From Halorubrum sp. BOL3-1 (GTDB lineage: Archaea; Halobacteriota; Halobacteria; Halobacteriales; Haloferacaceae), in the NCBI RefSeq assembly GCF_004114375.1, contig NZ_CP034692.1, positions 3,310,118-3,374,117 of the forward strand: 64,000 nucleotides of DNA, given 5' to 3'. The notes beneath the pieces were generated by a model, which made no database searches, was not told where the DNA came from, and saw only the letters and a program-made list of their open reading frames with translations. Shown here piece after piece: positions 27,481 to 35,028 of this stretch (the stretch's first letter is position 1; every line of letters starts with the position of its first letter). The position numbers and the translations under genes were made by a program.

Positions 27481-28170
27481 TTACTTCTCGTACGTTTCCG
27501 CGACGGTGACGGAGTCGACGGGGAGCAACCGCTTCGCGTCCCGGACGAACGCACGTCGACGACGGTCCCGTTCGGCCGACGGCTCGGTCGCCGTCACGGA
27601 GACGGAGAGTTCGCGCTCGGAGAGGGTCACGTCGGCGTCCAACCCGTGTAGCGCACACAGTCCGGCCGGGCGGTCCGCTTCGGGGACCCGCCCCGAGACC
27701 GAGACCTCGTACTCCAGCGTGACCCCGGCCAGCGCGTGGTTGTAATCCAGCGTGGCGGTCTCCTCGTCGACGGACTCGATCACGCAGGTCCGCCCCGCGA
27801 CGGAGACCTCGCGTCCGGCCTCCCGTCGGTCCGAGGGAACGAGTTCGACGGGGACCGTCTCGACCTTTCGCGGGTCGCGTTCACCGAACGCGTCCGACGG
27901 CTCGACAGTGACCGTCGCCGATCCGCCGACTCCGGCCTCGCGGACCGCCTCTTTGACGGGCTCGAAGAGGTGTCCCTCGCCGAGGACGACGACGACCGGG
28001 CCGTCGGCCGCGATCCCGGCGAGGTCGGCGTCCGTCGCGACGGCCGGATCGGTCGTGTCGACGACGCGATCGCCCGCCGCCGTGCGCGCCGTGTACTCGA
28101 TCCGGACGAACTCGCCGTCGTCGAGTTCCGAAGCGTGGTCCGCGCCGCCCCCGTAGTTCGTGTCCGTCAT
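27481..28170 (-). CDS. FKBP-type (SlyD-like) peptidyl-prolyl isomerase
   Basis: 229 residues. FVRIEYTARTAAGDRVVDTT, VVVVLGEGHLFEPVKEAV, VEPSDAFGERDPRKVETVP and LDYNHALAGVTLEYEV match SlyD-type FKBP enzymes with an inserted chaperone flap. The archaeal forms assist folding and metal-centre assembly. Its ATG overlaps the stop of aioA (ATGA), so it is made together with the arsenite-oxidase large subunit and may help fold it. Confidence 0.85.
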   Translation of the reverse strand: MTDTNYGGGADHASELDDGEFVRIEYTARTAAGDRVVDTTDPAVATDADLAGIAADGPVVVVLGEGHLFEPVKEAVREAGVGGSATVTVEPSDAFGERDPRKVETVPVELVPSDRREAGREVSVAGRTCVIESVDEETATLDYNHALAGVTLEYEVSVSGRVPEADRPAGLCALHGLDADVTLSERELSVSVTATEPSAERDRRRRAFVRDAKRLLPVDSVTVAETYEK

Positions 28171-30749
28171 TCGGGCGCGACGTTCATGGGCTTGAAGCTC
28201 ATCTCGTCTTTGATGCCGCTCTCGCCGAGCCGCCGAAGCGTCCCCTTCCCGTACTTGTACCCGGGATTGGGGTTTGCGGGATCGAGGTACGCCGGGTTGA
28301 TGTCGTTGCTCGCCTGCCCGGGATACATCCAGTAAGTGAACGCGAGCCCCTCCTGGACGGGCATCCCCTGGACCGCCTCTTCGGGGTCGAGGACGTAGGC
28401 GACCGCGGTGAAGCTCCCGTCCTCGTTCTCGCCGTTCAGGTGGAAGACGTCGTCGTTGGTGACCTCGACCAAGTCCCCGGCCTCGATGTCGTGTTCGGCC
28501 GCGTCGTTGGGATGGAGCTGGATGATGTTCTGCGGGAACCGCTTGTTGATGTACTCCAGTCGCTCGTGGGTGTACATGTTCTGCCACAGCTGTTCGAGTC
28601 GACCGTTCGTCACCCAGAGCTCGTCCTCGCCGGGGCTGAGCCGATCGTAGACGTCGCCGATCGTCAGCCCCTCGTCGGTGTCCACGACCCGATCCCAGTC
28701 GACGCGCTGGAAGATCGCCTCGCCGGTGCTCGTGTGGAAGCGGTGGTCCATCACCTCCCGTTCGCCGTCGGGCGCGTGTATCCGCGGCGTCCCCTGTACC
28801 TCGCCGTCCTCCTCGTAGATCGGCTGCTGGACGCCGTCGTCGACGGTCTCCATGTACTCGGCCGGCGTCATGTCGTTGGCCTCGGCCGCGGGAGCGATCC
28901 CTTCGAGCGAGTGGTCGCCACCGGTACCGGGGTACTCCTCGCAGATCTCGTTGAAGATGTCTCGGGAGTCCTCCCAGTCCATGTCGTCGGCGCCGAGCCG
29001 CTGGCCCATCATCGCGAAGATCTCCCAGTCCTCCTTCGCGTTGGAGGGGCCCTCCATGAAGCCCTCATACTGACGGAGCCGCCGTTCGCCGTTCCAGCGG
29101 TGGTAATCGCCCCCCTCCCCGGATTCGACGGCCCGTGCCGGGAGCACGATGTCGGCGTACTGGGTGGTCGTGTTGGGATACAGCTCTTGGTGGGTGATAA
29201 CGAGTCCACCGTTTTCGATCCGCTCGCGGAACGCCCGTTCGATCTCGTCGATGTCGGCGGACTGCGGCTGTGCGCCGCTGGTACGTTCCCGCAGCGTGTT
29301 CCGCAGGTCCTGCGTCGAATAAGAGTGTCGCGCCGGGTCGTTACCGATGACGTGCCAGTGGCTGACCTCGCCGTTCTTGACGCGCTCGGTCGCGTTCGGA
29401 GGAAGCGTCACGTCCTCGACGCGCTCGCCGTCGAACGTCTGCGTCGAACGCTCGGCGATGGCATCGCCTTCGGATCCGTTTGTCCAGAAGCCTTCTTGAT
29501 GACCGCCACCGCGGGTGATACCGGTTCCCGGTCGGCCGACGCTACCGGTGAGCAGCGTCAGGTTCGCCATCGCGCCGGTGTTCTCGTGAGACCATCCCCA
29601 GATGAGCCCCTTCTCGAGCATGAACAGCGTGTTCGTCTCCTCGTCGTCGGGTTGGGCGATGAGTTCCGCGGCCTCGCGGATCTCGGCCGCGGGAACGCCG
29701 GTCGTCTCCGCGGCGTTTTCGGGGGCGTACCGCTCGTCGTCGAGGAGGTCGTAGTACTCCTCGGGGGTCGTGCCGAGTTCCTCCTGATACCACCCCTCCT
29801 CGTCGATCGTGGCCCGGTCGTCCATCACCCACTCCTCGATGAAGCCCTCGGCGTGCCAGCCCTGATCGACGATGTGACGGGCGATGGCGTTGAGGAGGAT
29901 CGGGTCGGTCGCCTCGTTCAACTGGAGATGGACCCCGCCGTTGTTCTCGGCGTAGTTCGCCAGGAACGTCCGGCGGGGGTCGATGACGACGAGGGCTGCG
30001 CCGCCGGAGGTGATGTAGTTGCTGAAGATGATGTTCTGGTTCTCTTTGACGTTACAGCCGGCGAGAACCATCGTGTCCGCCTTCTCGGCGTCCTCGTAGG
30101 CGTAGGACCACTGTGCGAGGCCGGCGTTGACGATCCCGGGGACTTCCGTGGTGAGCGCCGGGCGGTTGTGTCCGCCCCAGTTCGGCGACCCGATGACGTC
30201 GTAACAGAGCTTCGTCCCGGCGAAGGTGTTCTCGACGAACTGGTAGAAGTACAGCTTCTGGCCGTAGCCGTTCGGATCGTCGCCGTTCTCCGTCGCGATC
30301 TCGGTCGCACGCGCCCACGCCTCGATCGCGGTGTCCCAGTCGACGGGAGTGAGCTCGCCGCCGATCCGGATCTGCGGGTGTTTGAGCCGGTCGTCGTAGT
30401 CCTCGTTGTTCGGCGTGTACAGCGATTCCGCCTGCGTACCGCCCCGGATCGAGTGTGCCCCGTCCTCGTTGACCGGGTACTCGGTGTCCGGCTTGAAAAT
30501 GATGTGGTACTCCTGGCCGTCCTCCTCGATTATTTCGTGCATGTTCGGCGAGGGCCACTCGCCGTAGCCCGCCGGGTAGTCGACCCCGAGCGCGTTCTCG
30601 TCGGCGGTCGGACCGCCCTCTTCGCCGACGGGCCACTTGTAGACTTCGTAGCCGCAGCCCACGATACAGTATCGACACGACCGTGTGCTACGCTCCGCGT
30701 CCGTGGGAGGGATGGGAACCTCGCTGCTGTTGGGGTTGTTTCCAGTCAT
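28167..30749 (-). CDS. aioA: Arsenite oxidase, large molybdopterin subunit
   Basis: 860 residues from the ATG at 30749. The [3Fe-4S] motif is CRYCIVGCGYEVYKW (Cys25, Cys28, Cys32), the form specific to AioA, with a likely later Ser ligand in HSIRGG near residue 100. Further DMSO-reductase-family marks are GSPNWGGHNRPALTTEVPG, GGHQEGFWTNG and FTYWMYPGQASNDINP. It oxidises arsenite to arsenate at a Mo site with no protein ligand and passes electrons to the Rieske subunit. It has no signal peptide and would be exported with AioB. It lies two bases after aioB and is coupled to the FKBP gene. Confidence 0.88.
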   Translation of the reverse strand: MTGNNPNSSEVPIPPTDAERSTRSCRYCIVGCGYEVYKWPVGEEGGPTADENALGVDYPAGYGEWPSPNMHEIIEEDGQEYHIIFKPDTEYPVNEDGAHSIRGGTQAESLYTPNNEDYDDRLKHPQIRIGGELTPVDWDTAIEAWARATEIATENGDDPNGYGQKLYFYQFVENTFAGTKLCYDVIGSPNWGGHNRPALTTEVPGIVNAGLAQWSYAYEDAEKADTMVLAGCNVKENQNIIFSNYITSGGAALVVIDPRRTFLANYAENNGGVHLQLNEATDPILLNAIARHIVDQGWHAEGFIEEWVMDDRATIDEEGWYQEELGTTPEEYYDLLDDERYAPENAAETTGVPAAEIREAAELIAQPDDEETNTLFMLEKGLIWGWSHENTGAMANLTLLTGSVGRPGTGITRGGGHQEGFWTNGSEGDAIAERSTQTFDGERVEDVTLPPNATERVKNGEVSHWHVIGNDPARHSYSTQDLRNTLRERTSGAQPQSADIDEIERAFRERIENGGLVITHQELYPNTTTQYADIVLPARAVESGEGGDYHRWNGERRLRQYEGFMEGPSNAKEDWEIFAMMGQRLGADDMDWEDSRDIFNEICEEYPGTGGDHSLEGIAPAAEANDMTPAEYMETVDDGVQQPIYEEDGEVQGTPRIHAPDGEREVMDHRFHTSTGEAIFQRVDWDRVVDTDEGLTIGDVYDRLSPGEDELWVTNGRLEQLWQNMYTHERLEYINKRFPQNIIQLHPNDAAEHDIEAGDLVEVTNDDVFHLNGENEDGSFTAVAYVLDPEEAVQGMPVQEGLAFTYWMYPGQASNDINPAYLDPANPNPGYKYGKGTLRRLGESGIKDEMSFKPMNVAPE

Positions 30750-30751
30750 GA

Positions 30752-31342
30752 TCACTCCTCCGTGGCGGCCTCGACGGGGGTACCGTCCCGCAGGTTGTTT
30801 CGGCGTCCGTACACGAGTCCGTCGACGCCCGTCGCGTAGACGTCGCCGTCCTCGACGTCGAGTCGGATCTGCGGGAGGTCCGTCGTCGCCGCCCCGCTGA
30901 CGACGAGCCCGCCCATCGAGAGGTCGAACGTCGTGTAGTGGCACGGACAGGGACCGGCCACCTCTCGTTCGGGGCTCACCTGTCCCTGGACGGAACAGCC
31001 CATGTGCGTACAGAGCCCGCTGAAGCCGACGATGCCGCCCTCGGGGCCGACGCCGCCCCACGCCTCGCCGGGGATGCGGGTGAGGAAGTTCTCTGTCCCG
31101 TCGAGCGGGTACGCGAAGCTCTCGACGTCGCCCTCGGATAGCTCGTCGACGCTCCCGACGCGTACCCGAGGGTACCGTTCGAGGCCGTCGACCTGCGCGG
31201 TCGGTGACTCGGCGGGCGCGTCGCTCCCGTCGTCGGCCTGCGGAGCCTGGAACCCGCATCCCGCGACGGAGGCGGCACCCGCCGTGCCGACGGTCGCGAG
31301 CAACCGCCGCCGGGTCGTCGACTCAGTTTCATTATCGTTCAT
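30752..31342 (-). CDS. aioB: Arsenite oxidase, Rieske subunit
   Basis: 196 residues. A Tat motif and lipobox (TRRRLLATVGTAGAASVAGC) indicate export and lipid anchoring. The Rieske cluster is CTHMGC (Cys111, His113) and CPCHYTTFD (Cys132, His135), with Cys116 and Cys134 placed for the disulphide seen in high-potential Rieske proteins. It accepts electrons from AioA and passes them to a periplasm-side carrier such as halocyanin; none is encoded nearby. It is the first gene of the aioB-aioA-FKBP unit. Confidence 0.9.
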   Translation of the reverse strand: MNDNETESTTRRRLLATVGTAGAASVAGCGFQAPQADDGSDAPAESPTAQVDGLERYPRVRVGSVDELSEGDVESFAYPLDGTENFLTRIPGEAWGGVGPEGGIVGFSGLCTHMGCSVQGQVSPEREVAGPCPCHYTTFDLSMGGLVVSGAATTDLPQIRLDVEDGDVYATGVDGLVYGRRNNLRDGTPVEAATEE

Positions 31343-31406
31343 TGCGAATATCGATTGAATGCTCCAACACTTGTAGTTTTCTCTTATCGGGTCCGCTCTG
31401 CGCTCA

Positions 31407-31420
31407 GTTATATAAAAAAG
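31407..31420 (-). promoter_or_regulatory. TATA-like box of the aio operon
   Basis: CTTTTTTATATAAC on the minus strand predicts transcription start near 31385 and a leader of about 40 nt before aioB. The surrounding 100 bp are AT-rich, unlike the rest of the window. Confidence 0.55.
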
Positions 31421-31788
31421 CCTCCATTATTCAAAAAATAAATAATACGATAGGACAGCAAAATAAAGCCCGATGTTCAGATCGAACTACCCGAACGAGT
31501 TGAATATTTTGTCAACTGTATATGAGTCGGCAGCGGCGTTCCGTCCACGACGACAAGTCGGTAGCCGACATCGAGTTGAGGATTCCGCGCCGTCGGCGGC
31601 GTCTCTCCGTGTCGTCGACGGTACTCCGTAGAGACCGTAGAAACAGAACGCGCGCTCGGTTGACGGCGGTCGCCCCCGTCCGCTACGGGTCGGTAAACGC
31701 TCGGCCCGGCAGGGGGTGAGTTCTCTTGATCGCCGTCCGCGACCGCGTCCGCGTCGCTCGTGCCCGGGGCCGATCCGGCCGTCGAGAC
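31421..31788. other. Intergenic region between aioB and an arsR-like gene
   Basis: The first 80 bases are very AT-rich (AATAAATAATACGATAGG) and may hold regulator sites for aio. The remainder is GC-rich; one basic ORF of 65 codons begins at 31522 but shows no family features. I cannot support a gene. Confidence 0.4.
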
Positions 31789-32118
31789 CTACCGCGTCTC
31801 GTCGAGGGCGGCGACGAGCGCCTCCGCCCGCTCGGTGGGCGTGTAGCTCCGCGACCGACCGTCCTTTCGCTTCTCCACGAGTCCGGCGTCGGCCAGCAGC
31901 GTGAGCGCGTGGCTGACGGCGCTGTCGCTGATCGAGACGTGCGGAGTTATCTCGTCGAACCGCAGTCCGCCGTCCGATTCCACGAGGAGTCGGACCAGCC
32001 GGTAGCGGGTCTCGTAGCCGAACGCGGAGAGGGCCTTCACGTCGACCGCCGTGACCTCGTCGTCGATCACCGCCCCCAGATTGGGGGTCTCGGACGGGCC
32101 CGACGCCGTGTCCGTCAT
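31789..32118 (-). CDS. ArsR-like winged-helix regulator without metal-site cysteines
   Basis: 109 residues. LSAFGYETRYRLVRLLVESDG, ISDSAVSHALTLLADAGLVEKRKDGRSRSYT is an ArsR-type winged helix. There is no Cys anywhere, so the canonical ELCVCDL arsenite site is missing, and it may sense something else or act as a co-regulator. A TATA-like ACTATACG lies about 20-28 nt upstream. Located between aio and the second RidA. Confidence 0.8.
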   Translation of the reverse strand: MTDTASGPSETPNLGAVIDDEVTAVDVKALSAFGYETRYRLVRLLVESDGGLRFDEITPHVSISDSAVSHALTLLADAGLVEKRKDGRSRSYTPTERAEALVAALDETR

Positions 32119-32166
32119 TATCCGTCGATGAGCGTGCGTCCGTATAGTCGTTGTGTCATCCGCCGA

Positions 32167-32610
32167 TCACTCCTCGGCGGCGACCGCGTCGATCCGGACG
32201 GCCGCACCGCCGGAGAGCGCACAGACGCCGACGACGCTCCGCGGCGGGAACTCGACGTCCTCGAACCGCTCCTCGTAGACGGCGTCGACCGTCTCCAGCG
32301 CGTCCAAGTCCGTGAGCCGAACCTCGACTTTCACCAGGTCTCCGAGTGTCGCACCCCGGTTTTCGAGCATCGGTTCGAGTCGGTCGAGACACATCGAGAC
32401 CTGCGTTTCGACCGGCTCGTCGCTCCTGACGTCGCCGTTGACATCCGGGAGGGCGCCCTGGAAGAAGACCAGGTCGGACTCACCGGTGCGCGCGCCGAAG
32501 CTCTCGTTTCCGGCGCGCTGTCGTTTGCTCTCACGGCTCGGTCGACTCCCGAGGTCGGCAGTCGTCTCGTCGCTCGTTTCCGCCCGTATCTCCCGTGTGG
32601 TCTGAGACAT
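32167..32610 (-). CDS. RidA/YjgF-family protein (paralogue 2)
   Basis: 147 residues. It is clearly paralogous to the protein at 26820-27275: FFQGALPDVNGDVRSDEPVE, RGATLGDLVKVEVRLTDLDAL and FPPRSVVGVCALSGGAAVRIDAVAAEE. Both share a 40-residue polar N-terminal extension absent from ordinary RidA. It is probably an imine/enamine deaminase, or a ligand sensor; the role in an arsenic locus is unknown. Confidence 0.82.
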   Translation of the reverse strand: MSQTTREIRAETSDETTADLGSRPSRESKRQRAGNESFGARTGESDLVFFQGALPDVNGDVRSDEPVETQVSMCLDRLEPMLENRGATLGDLVKVEVRLTDLDALETVDAVYEERFEDVEFPPRSVVGVCALSGGAAVRIDAVAAEE

Positions 32611-32693
32611 GTCGTTCGGTCGTTAGTCGGCGGTCGGTCGTTTTTCGAGGCGGTCCGAGCGTCGCGACGGAACGCGACGGAGGCCGCGACGGC

Positions 32694-32987
32694 TCAGCAG
32701 GTCGCGCACGTCGCCGGGTCGACGCAGTCGTACGTCTTCCCCGCCACGATCTGGGAGTACCGTTCACTCGACGAGTCGGCCGATTCGACCGTCTGCGAGT
32801 CGGTTTCCATTCCGTCCGTGGCCGCGTACACTCCCGTTCCGGGCTGAGTGCTGGTGATCGCGTACAGTCCGTCCTGACTCGTTCGGACCCCAGAATAGGT
32901 GCTCTGTCGAGTCGTTTCGTCGCTCGTGACGTCGTCCAGAGCGCCGAACGGCTTCCGAACGAACGCCAGCAGTTTGGCCTTCATCAT
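32694..32987 (-). CDS. Small protein with Cys-rich C-terminus
   Basis: About 97 residues. It begins MMKAKLLAFVRKPFGAL, then a Ser/Thr-rich region (TRQSTYSGVRTSQDGLYAIT), and ends YDCVDPATCATC. In-frame Mets at 32984 and 32993 are alternatives; a strong TATA-like ATATATTTAA sits just upstream. No family recognised. The three terminal Cys, in an island full of arsenic genes, suggest thiol metal binding. Confidence 0.5.
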   Translation of the reverse strand: MMKAKLLAFVRKPFGALDDVTSDETTRQSTYSGVRTSQDGLYAITSTQPGTGVYAATDGMETDSQTVESADSSSERYSQIVAGKTYDCVDPATCATC

Positions 32988-33092
32988 CAACATTACGATT
33001 AAATATATATTCATATATCTCTTCTGAACTCGCGGGGTCGCGCCGCGAGAATCGCCGACACGTATTTGCGGGAGAACCGTCGACGTCCACAC

Positions 33093-33767
33093 ATGACCGC
33101 GAGGGACGACGCCCCCGAGGCCGGGGAGACGGACGACGGCGCGACGCGACGCCTGTACGTCGAGTTCGAGGTCGAACCGTCGCCTTCGACCGGTTGTCCG
33201 CTGAGCGGGTTCGAGCGGGACGTCGCGGAGGTGCGCCAACAGCGGACCGGCGACCGGTGTCACACCGACCTGACGCTCTCTTCCGACGACTGCGGCTGTG
33301 CGGACGACGACTGTACCGAGGTCGTCCACGCGGCGAGCGCGGTCGAGGACCGCTGTCCGTGCGCGGTGTTCAGCGAGCACGGTTGCGTTCCGCGGATCAC
33401 CGGGACCGACGGCGACGACGTCGTCATTGAGACGTACTTGCCCGACCGGGACGTGTTGACCGACCTCGTCGACGACCTGAGAGCGGTCGTCGACGGGATC
33501 TCGCTGCGGCGGCTGAAGCGGATCGGCTCCCTCGAACGCGAGGAATCGCGAGCCGGCGTGACCCTCGATCTCTTCGAACTGACCGAGAAACAGCGCGAGG
33601 CGGCCGCTACCGCCGTCGCCGCCGGATACTACTCGCGGCCCCGAGAGGCGGACTTAGAGGAGCTCTCCGCGGATCTCGGGATCTCGAAGTCGGCGCTGTC
33701 GCAGCGACTGACCGCGGTCGAGTCCAAGCTCGCGACGTCCGCGTTCGCGCGGGTGACCGCCGACTGA
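33093..33767 (+). CDS. Cys-rich bacterio-opsin-activator-type HTH regulator
   Basis: 224 residues from the Met at 33093. The C-terminal HTH_10 is ELTEKQREAAATAVAAGYYSRPREADLEELSADLGISKSALSQRL. The N-terminal half is a sensor with many Cys (CPLSGF, CGCADDDC, CPCAVFSEHGC), like haloarchaeal regulators of DMSO-reductase-type operons (DmsR). It may sense redox state or As(III) by cysteine ligation and control aio or arr. Confidence 0.78.
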   Translation: MTARDDAPEAGETDDGATRRLYVEFEVEPSPSTGCPLSGFERDVAEVRQQRTGDRCHTDLTLSSDDCGCADDDCTEVVHAASAVEDRCPCAVFSEHGCVPRITGTDGDDVVIETYLPDRDVLTDLVDDLRAVVDGISLRRLKRIGSLEREESRAGVTLDLFELTEKQREAAATAVAAGYYSRPREADLEELSADLGISKSALSQRLTAVESKLATSAFARVTAD

Positions 33768-33920
33768 TCTGCCGCCGAGACCGGTTGTAGCCGGGTCGTT
33801 TCACCATTGACCGGGGAGGGGTATCGACCCGAAGATAATAGATGAACAATTATACAAGCTATGTAACGTTCGAAACGTTAATCTCCCGCAGAATTATTCA
33901 CTTCTACCACGAAAAAGATC

Positions 33921-33933
33921 GTAATAAAATATG
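33921..33933 (+). promoter_or_regulatory. TATA-like box upstream of a small ORF
   Basis: GTAATAAAATATG is centred about 22 nt before the ATG at 33949, ideal for a leaderless message. The 150 bp around it are strongly AT-rich. Confidence 0.5.
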
Positions 33934-33948
33934 TAACGGAACTCTAGC

Positions 33949-34062
33949 ATGACACATCAGCGACGAATACCGGGACCGATCGGACGAACGACGGCCGAAA
34001 CGGCGGCGAGGTCGCCTCCGTCGGAACTCAGGACGGGGACGACGACGGCGGGTGAGCAATGA
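33949..34062 (+). CDS. Small ORF ahead of an aquaporin stub
   Basis: 37 codons, MTHQRRIPGPIGRTTAETAA to a TGA at 34060-34062. No family features. It is listed because it has well-placed promoter spacing and because its stop overlaps the ATG of the aquaporin-like stub. It may be what is left of a longer gene. Confidence 0.25.
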   Translation: MTHQRRIPGPIGRTTAETAARSPPSELRTGTTTAGEQ

Positions 34063-34115
34063 ACCCGTACGTGGCCGAGGTCATCGGAACCGCGATCCTC
34101 ATCGAGTCCGGCTGA
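34059..34115 (+). pseudogene. N-terminal stub of an aquaporin-like gene
   Basis: 18 codons reading MNPYVAEVIGTAILIESG then stop. The first 15 match the usual start of MIP-family aquaglyceroporins (AEVIGTAILI). The frame then ends and the convergent HTH gene begins five bases later. Aquaglyceroporins such as AqpS/GlpF conduct arsenite and occur in arsenic operons, so this is probably a gene cut by a deletion. Confidence 0.4.
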
Positions 34116-34120
34116 GTGAG

Positions 34121-34519
34121 TCACTCGCGCTGGTCGAACCGGGTCATCGAGCGGTCCTCGCGGTCCATTCCCTCGACCACGCGTCGGACGATGGTGGCCT
34201 CGGCGCCGTGGAGGCGCTGTGACACCGCGGACTTAGAGACGTCGAACTCGGCGGCGAGATCCGAGAGCGTCGCTTCCCGCGGGTCGGAGTAGTACCCGGC
34301 TTCGACCGCTCGAAGCAGCGTCTGACGCTGTACCGCGGTCAGCTCTGCGGGATCGACCGGAACCGCCGACCTCTCCTCGTCGCTGACGTCGCGGACCCGT
34401 GCTCCGTCGACGTCGAGTTCCGCGATTTCGCCTAACACGGCCGCGATGTCGGCGTCCGGATCGATCTCTATGGAAATCGTGTGCCCGCCGTCGCGCTCGC
34501 TCGCGTCGTTCGTGCCCAT
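34121..34519 (-). CDS. Bacterio-opsin-activator-type HTH regulator (short)
   Basis: 132 residues from the Met at 34519, about 20 nt after a TATA-like GTTACTTAAATTAC. The N-terminal half is a small sensor (HTISIEIDPDADIAAVLGEIAELDVDGARV) without Cys. The C-terminal HTH_10 is ELTAVQRQTLLRAVEAGYYSDPREATLSDLAAEFDVSKSAVSQRL. It is divergent from the arr-like operon and likely regulates it. Confidence 0.75.
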   Translation of the reverse strand: MGTNDASERDGGHTISIEIDPDADIAAVLGEIAELDVDGARVRDVSDEERSAVPVDPAELTAVQRQTLLRAVEAGYYSDPREATLSDLAAEFDVSKSAVSQRLHGAEATIVRRVVEGMDREDRSMTRFDQRE

Positions 34520-34721
34520 CGGTATGTCCGAGTTACTTAAATTACATATCGAAAGAATCAAACAGATTCTGATAAACTATGTAGGTTATTAAATATCCAG
34601 AGAGAGTCGCGGGGGCACCGCTTGCTCCGGAGCGCGACTCTCGGACGACGCGGTGTGCCCTCGTCGGAATCGTTCCGCAGACCGGTCGCTACGAGGTTCA
34701 CCGTCCGGGAATCTCGGATGA

Positions 34722-34729
34722 TACTTAAA
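34722..34729 (+). promoter_or_regulatory. TATA-like box of the arr-like operon
   Basis: TACTTAAA predicts transcription start near 34750, giving a leader of about 33 nt before the ATG at 34783. An in-frame ATG at 34729 lies inside the box and is therefore an unlikely start. Confidence 0.5.
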
Positions 34730-34782
34730 TGACTGTAATATACAGGAATACTCATTGGGTGACCGGGACGCAACCCATAGAT

Positions 34783-35028
34783 ATGCGTCGTGACCACGAG
34801 GCTCCGCCCGACATCGACGACGACGAGTTCGACGGCTGGGCCGAAGACCAGCTCGGCGACGTCGAGTACGACACGGAACTCGGCAAAGAGATGGGAAAAG
34901 ACGCCATCCGCCTCGCTCGCGGCGAGATGGACGAAGAGGAGTTCCACGAGAAGTACCACGAGCAGGTGAAAGACGAGTTCGGCGCCGACGACCGGCCGAC
35001 GAAACCGGAGGGATTCGACGATGAGTAG
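34783..35028 (+). CDS. Small acidic companion of the molybdoenzyme
   Basis: 81 residues, about a third Asp/Glu: PPDIDDDEFDGWAEDQLGDVEY, MGKDAIRLARGEMDEEEFHEKYHEQV and RPTKPEGFDDE. I recall similar small proteins encoded just before molybdopterin large subunits in haloarchaea, annotated as a ferredoxin N-terminal domain, although no Cys is present here. It overlaps the catalytic-subunit gene by eight bases. Probably an assembly or maturation partner. Confidence 0.6.
   Translation: MRRDHEAPPDIDDDEFDGWAEDQLGDVEYDTELGKEMGKDAIRLARGEMDEEEFHEKYHEQVKDEFGADDRPTKPEGFDDE

Noticed and set aside
27296..27554. Upstream extension of RidA paralogue 1
   Set aside because: The TATA-like box falls inside it and the second RidA aligns from the GTG at 27275.
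28440..30839. Long 799-codon plus-strand ORF across aioA
   Set aside because: It is the antisense of aioA, a common shadow in GC-rich genomes; it has no domain of its own.
31522..31719. Basic 65-codon ORF between aioB and the arsR-like gene
   Set aside because: A weak TATA-like region is nearby, but the protein is Arg-rich, unlike haloarchaeal proteins, and has no family features.
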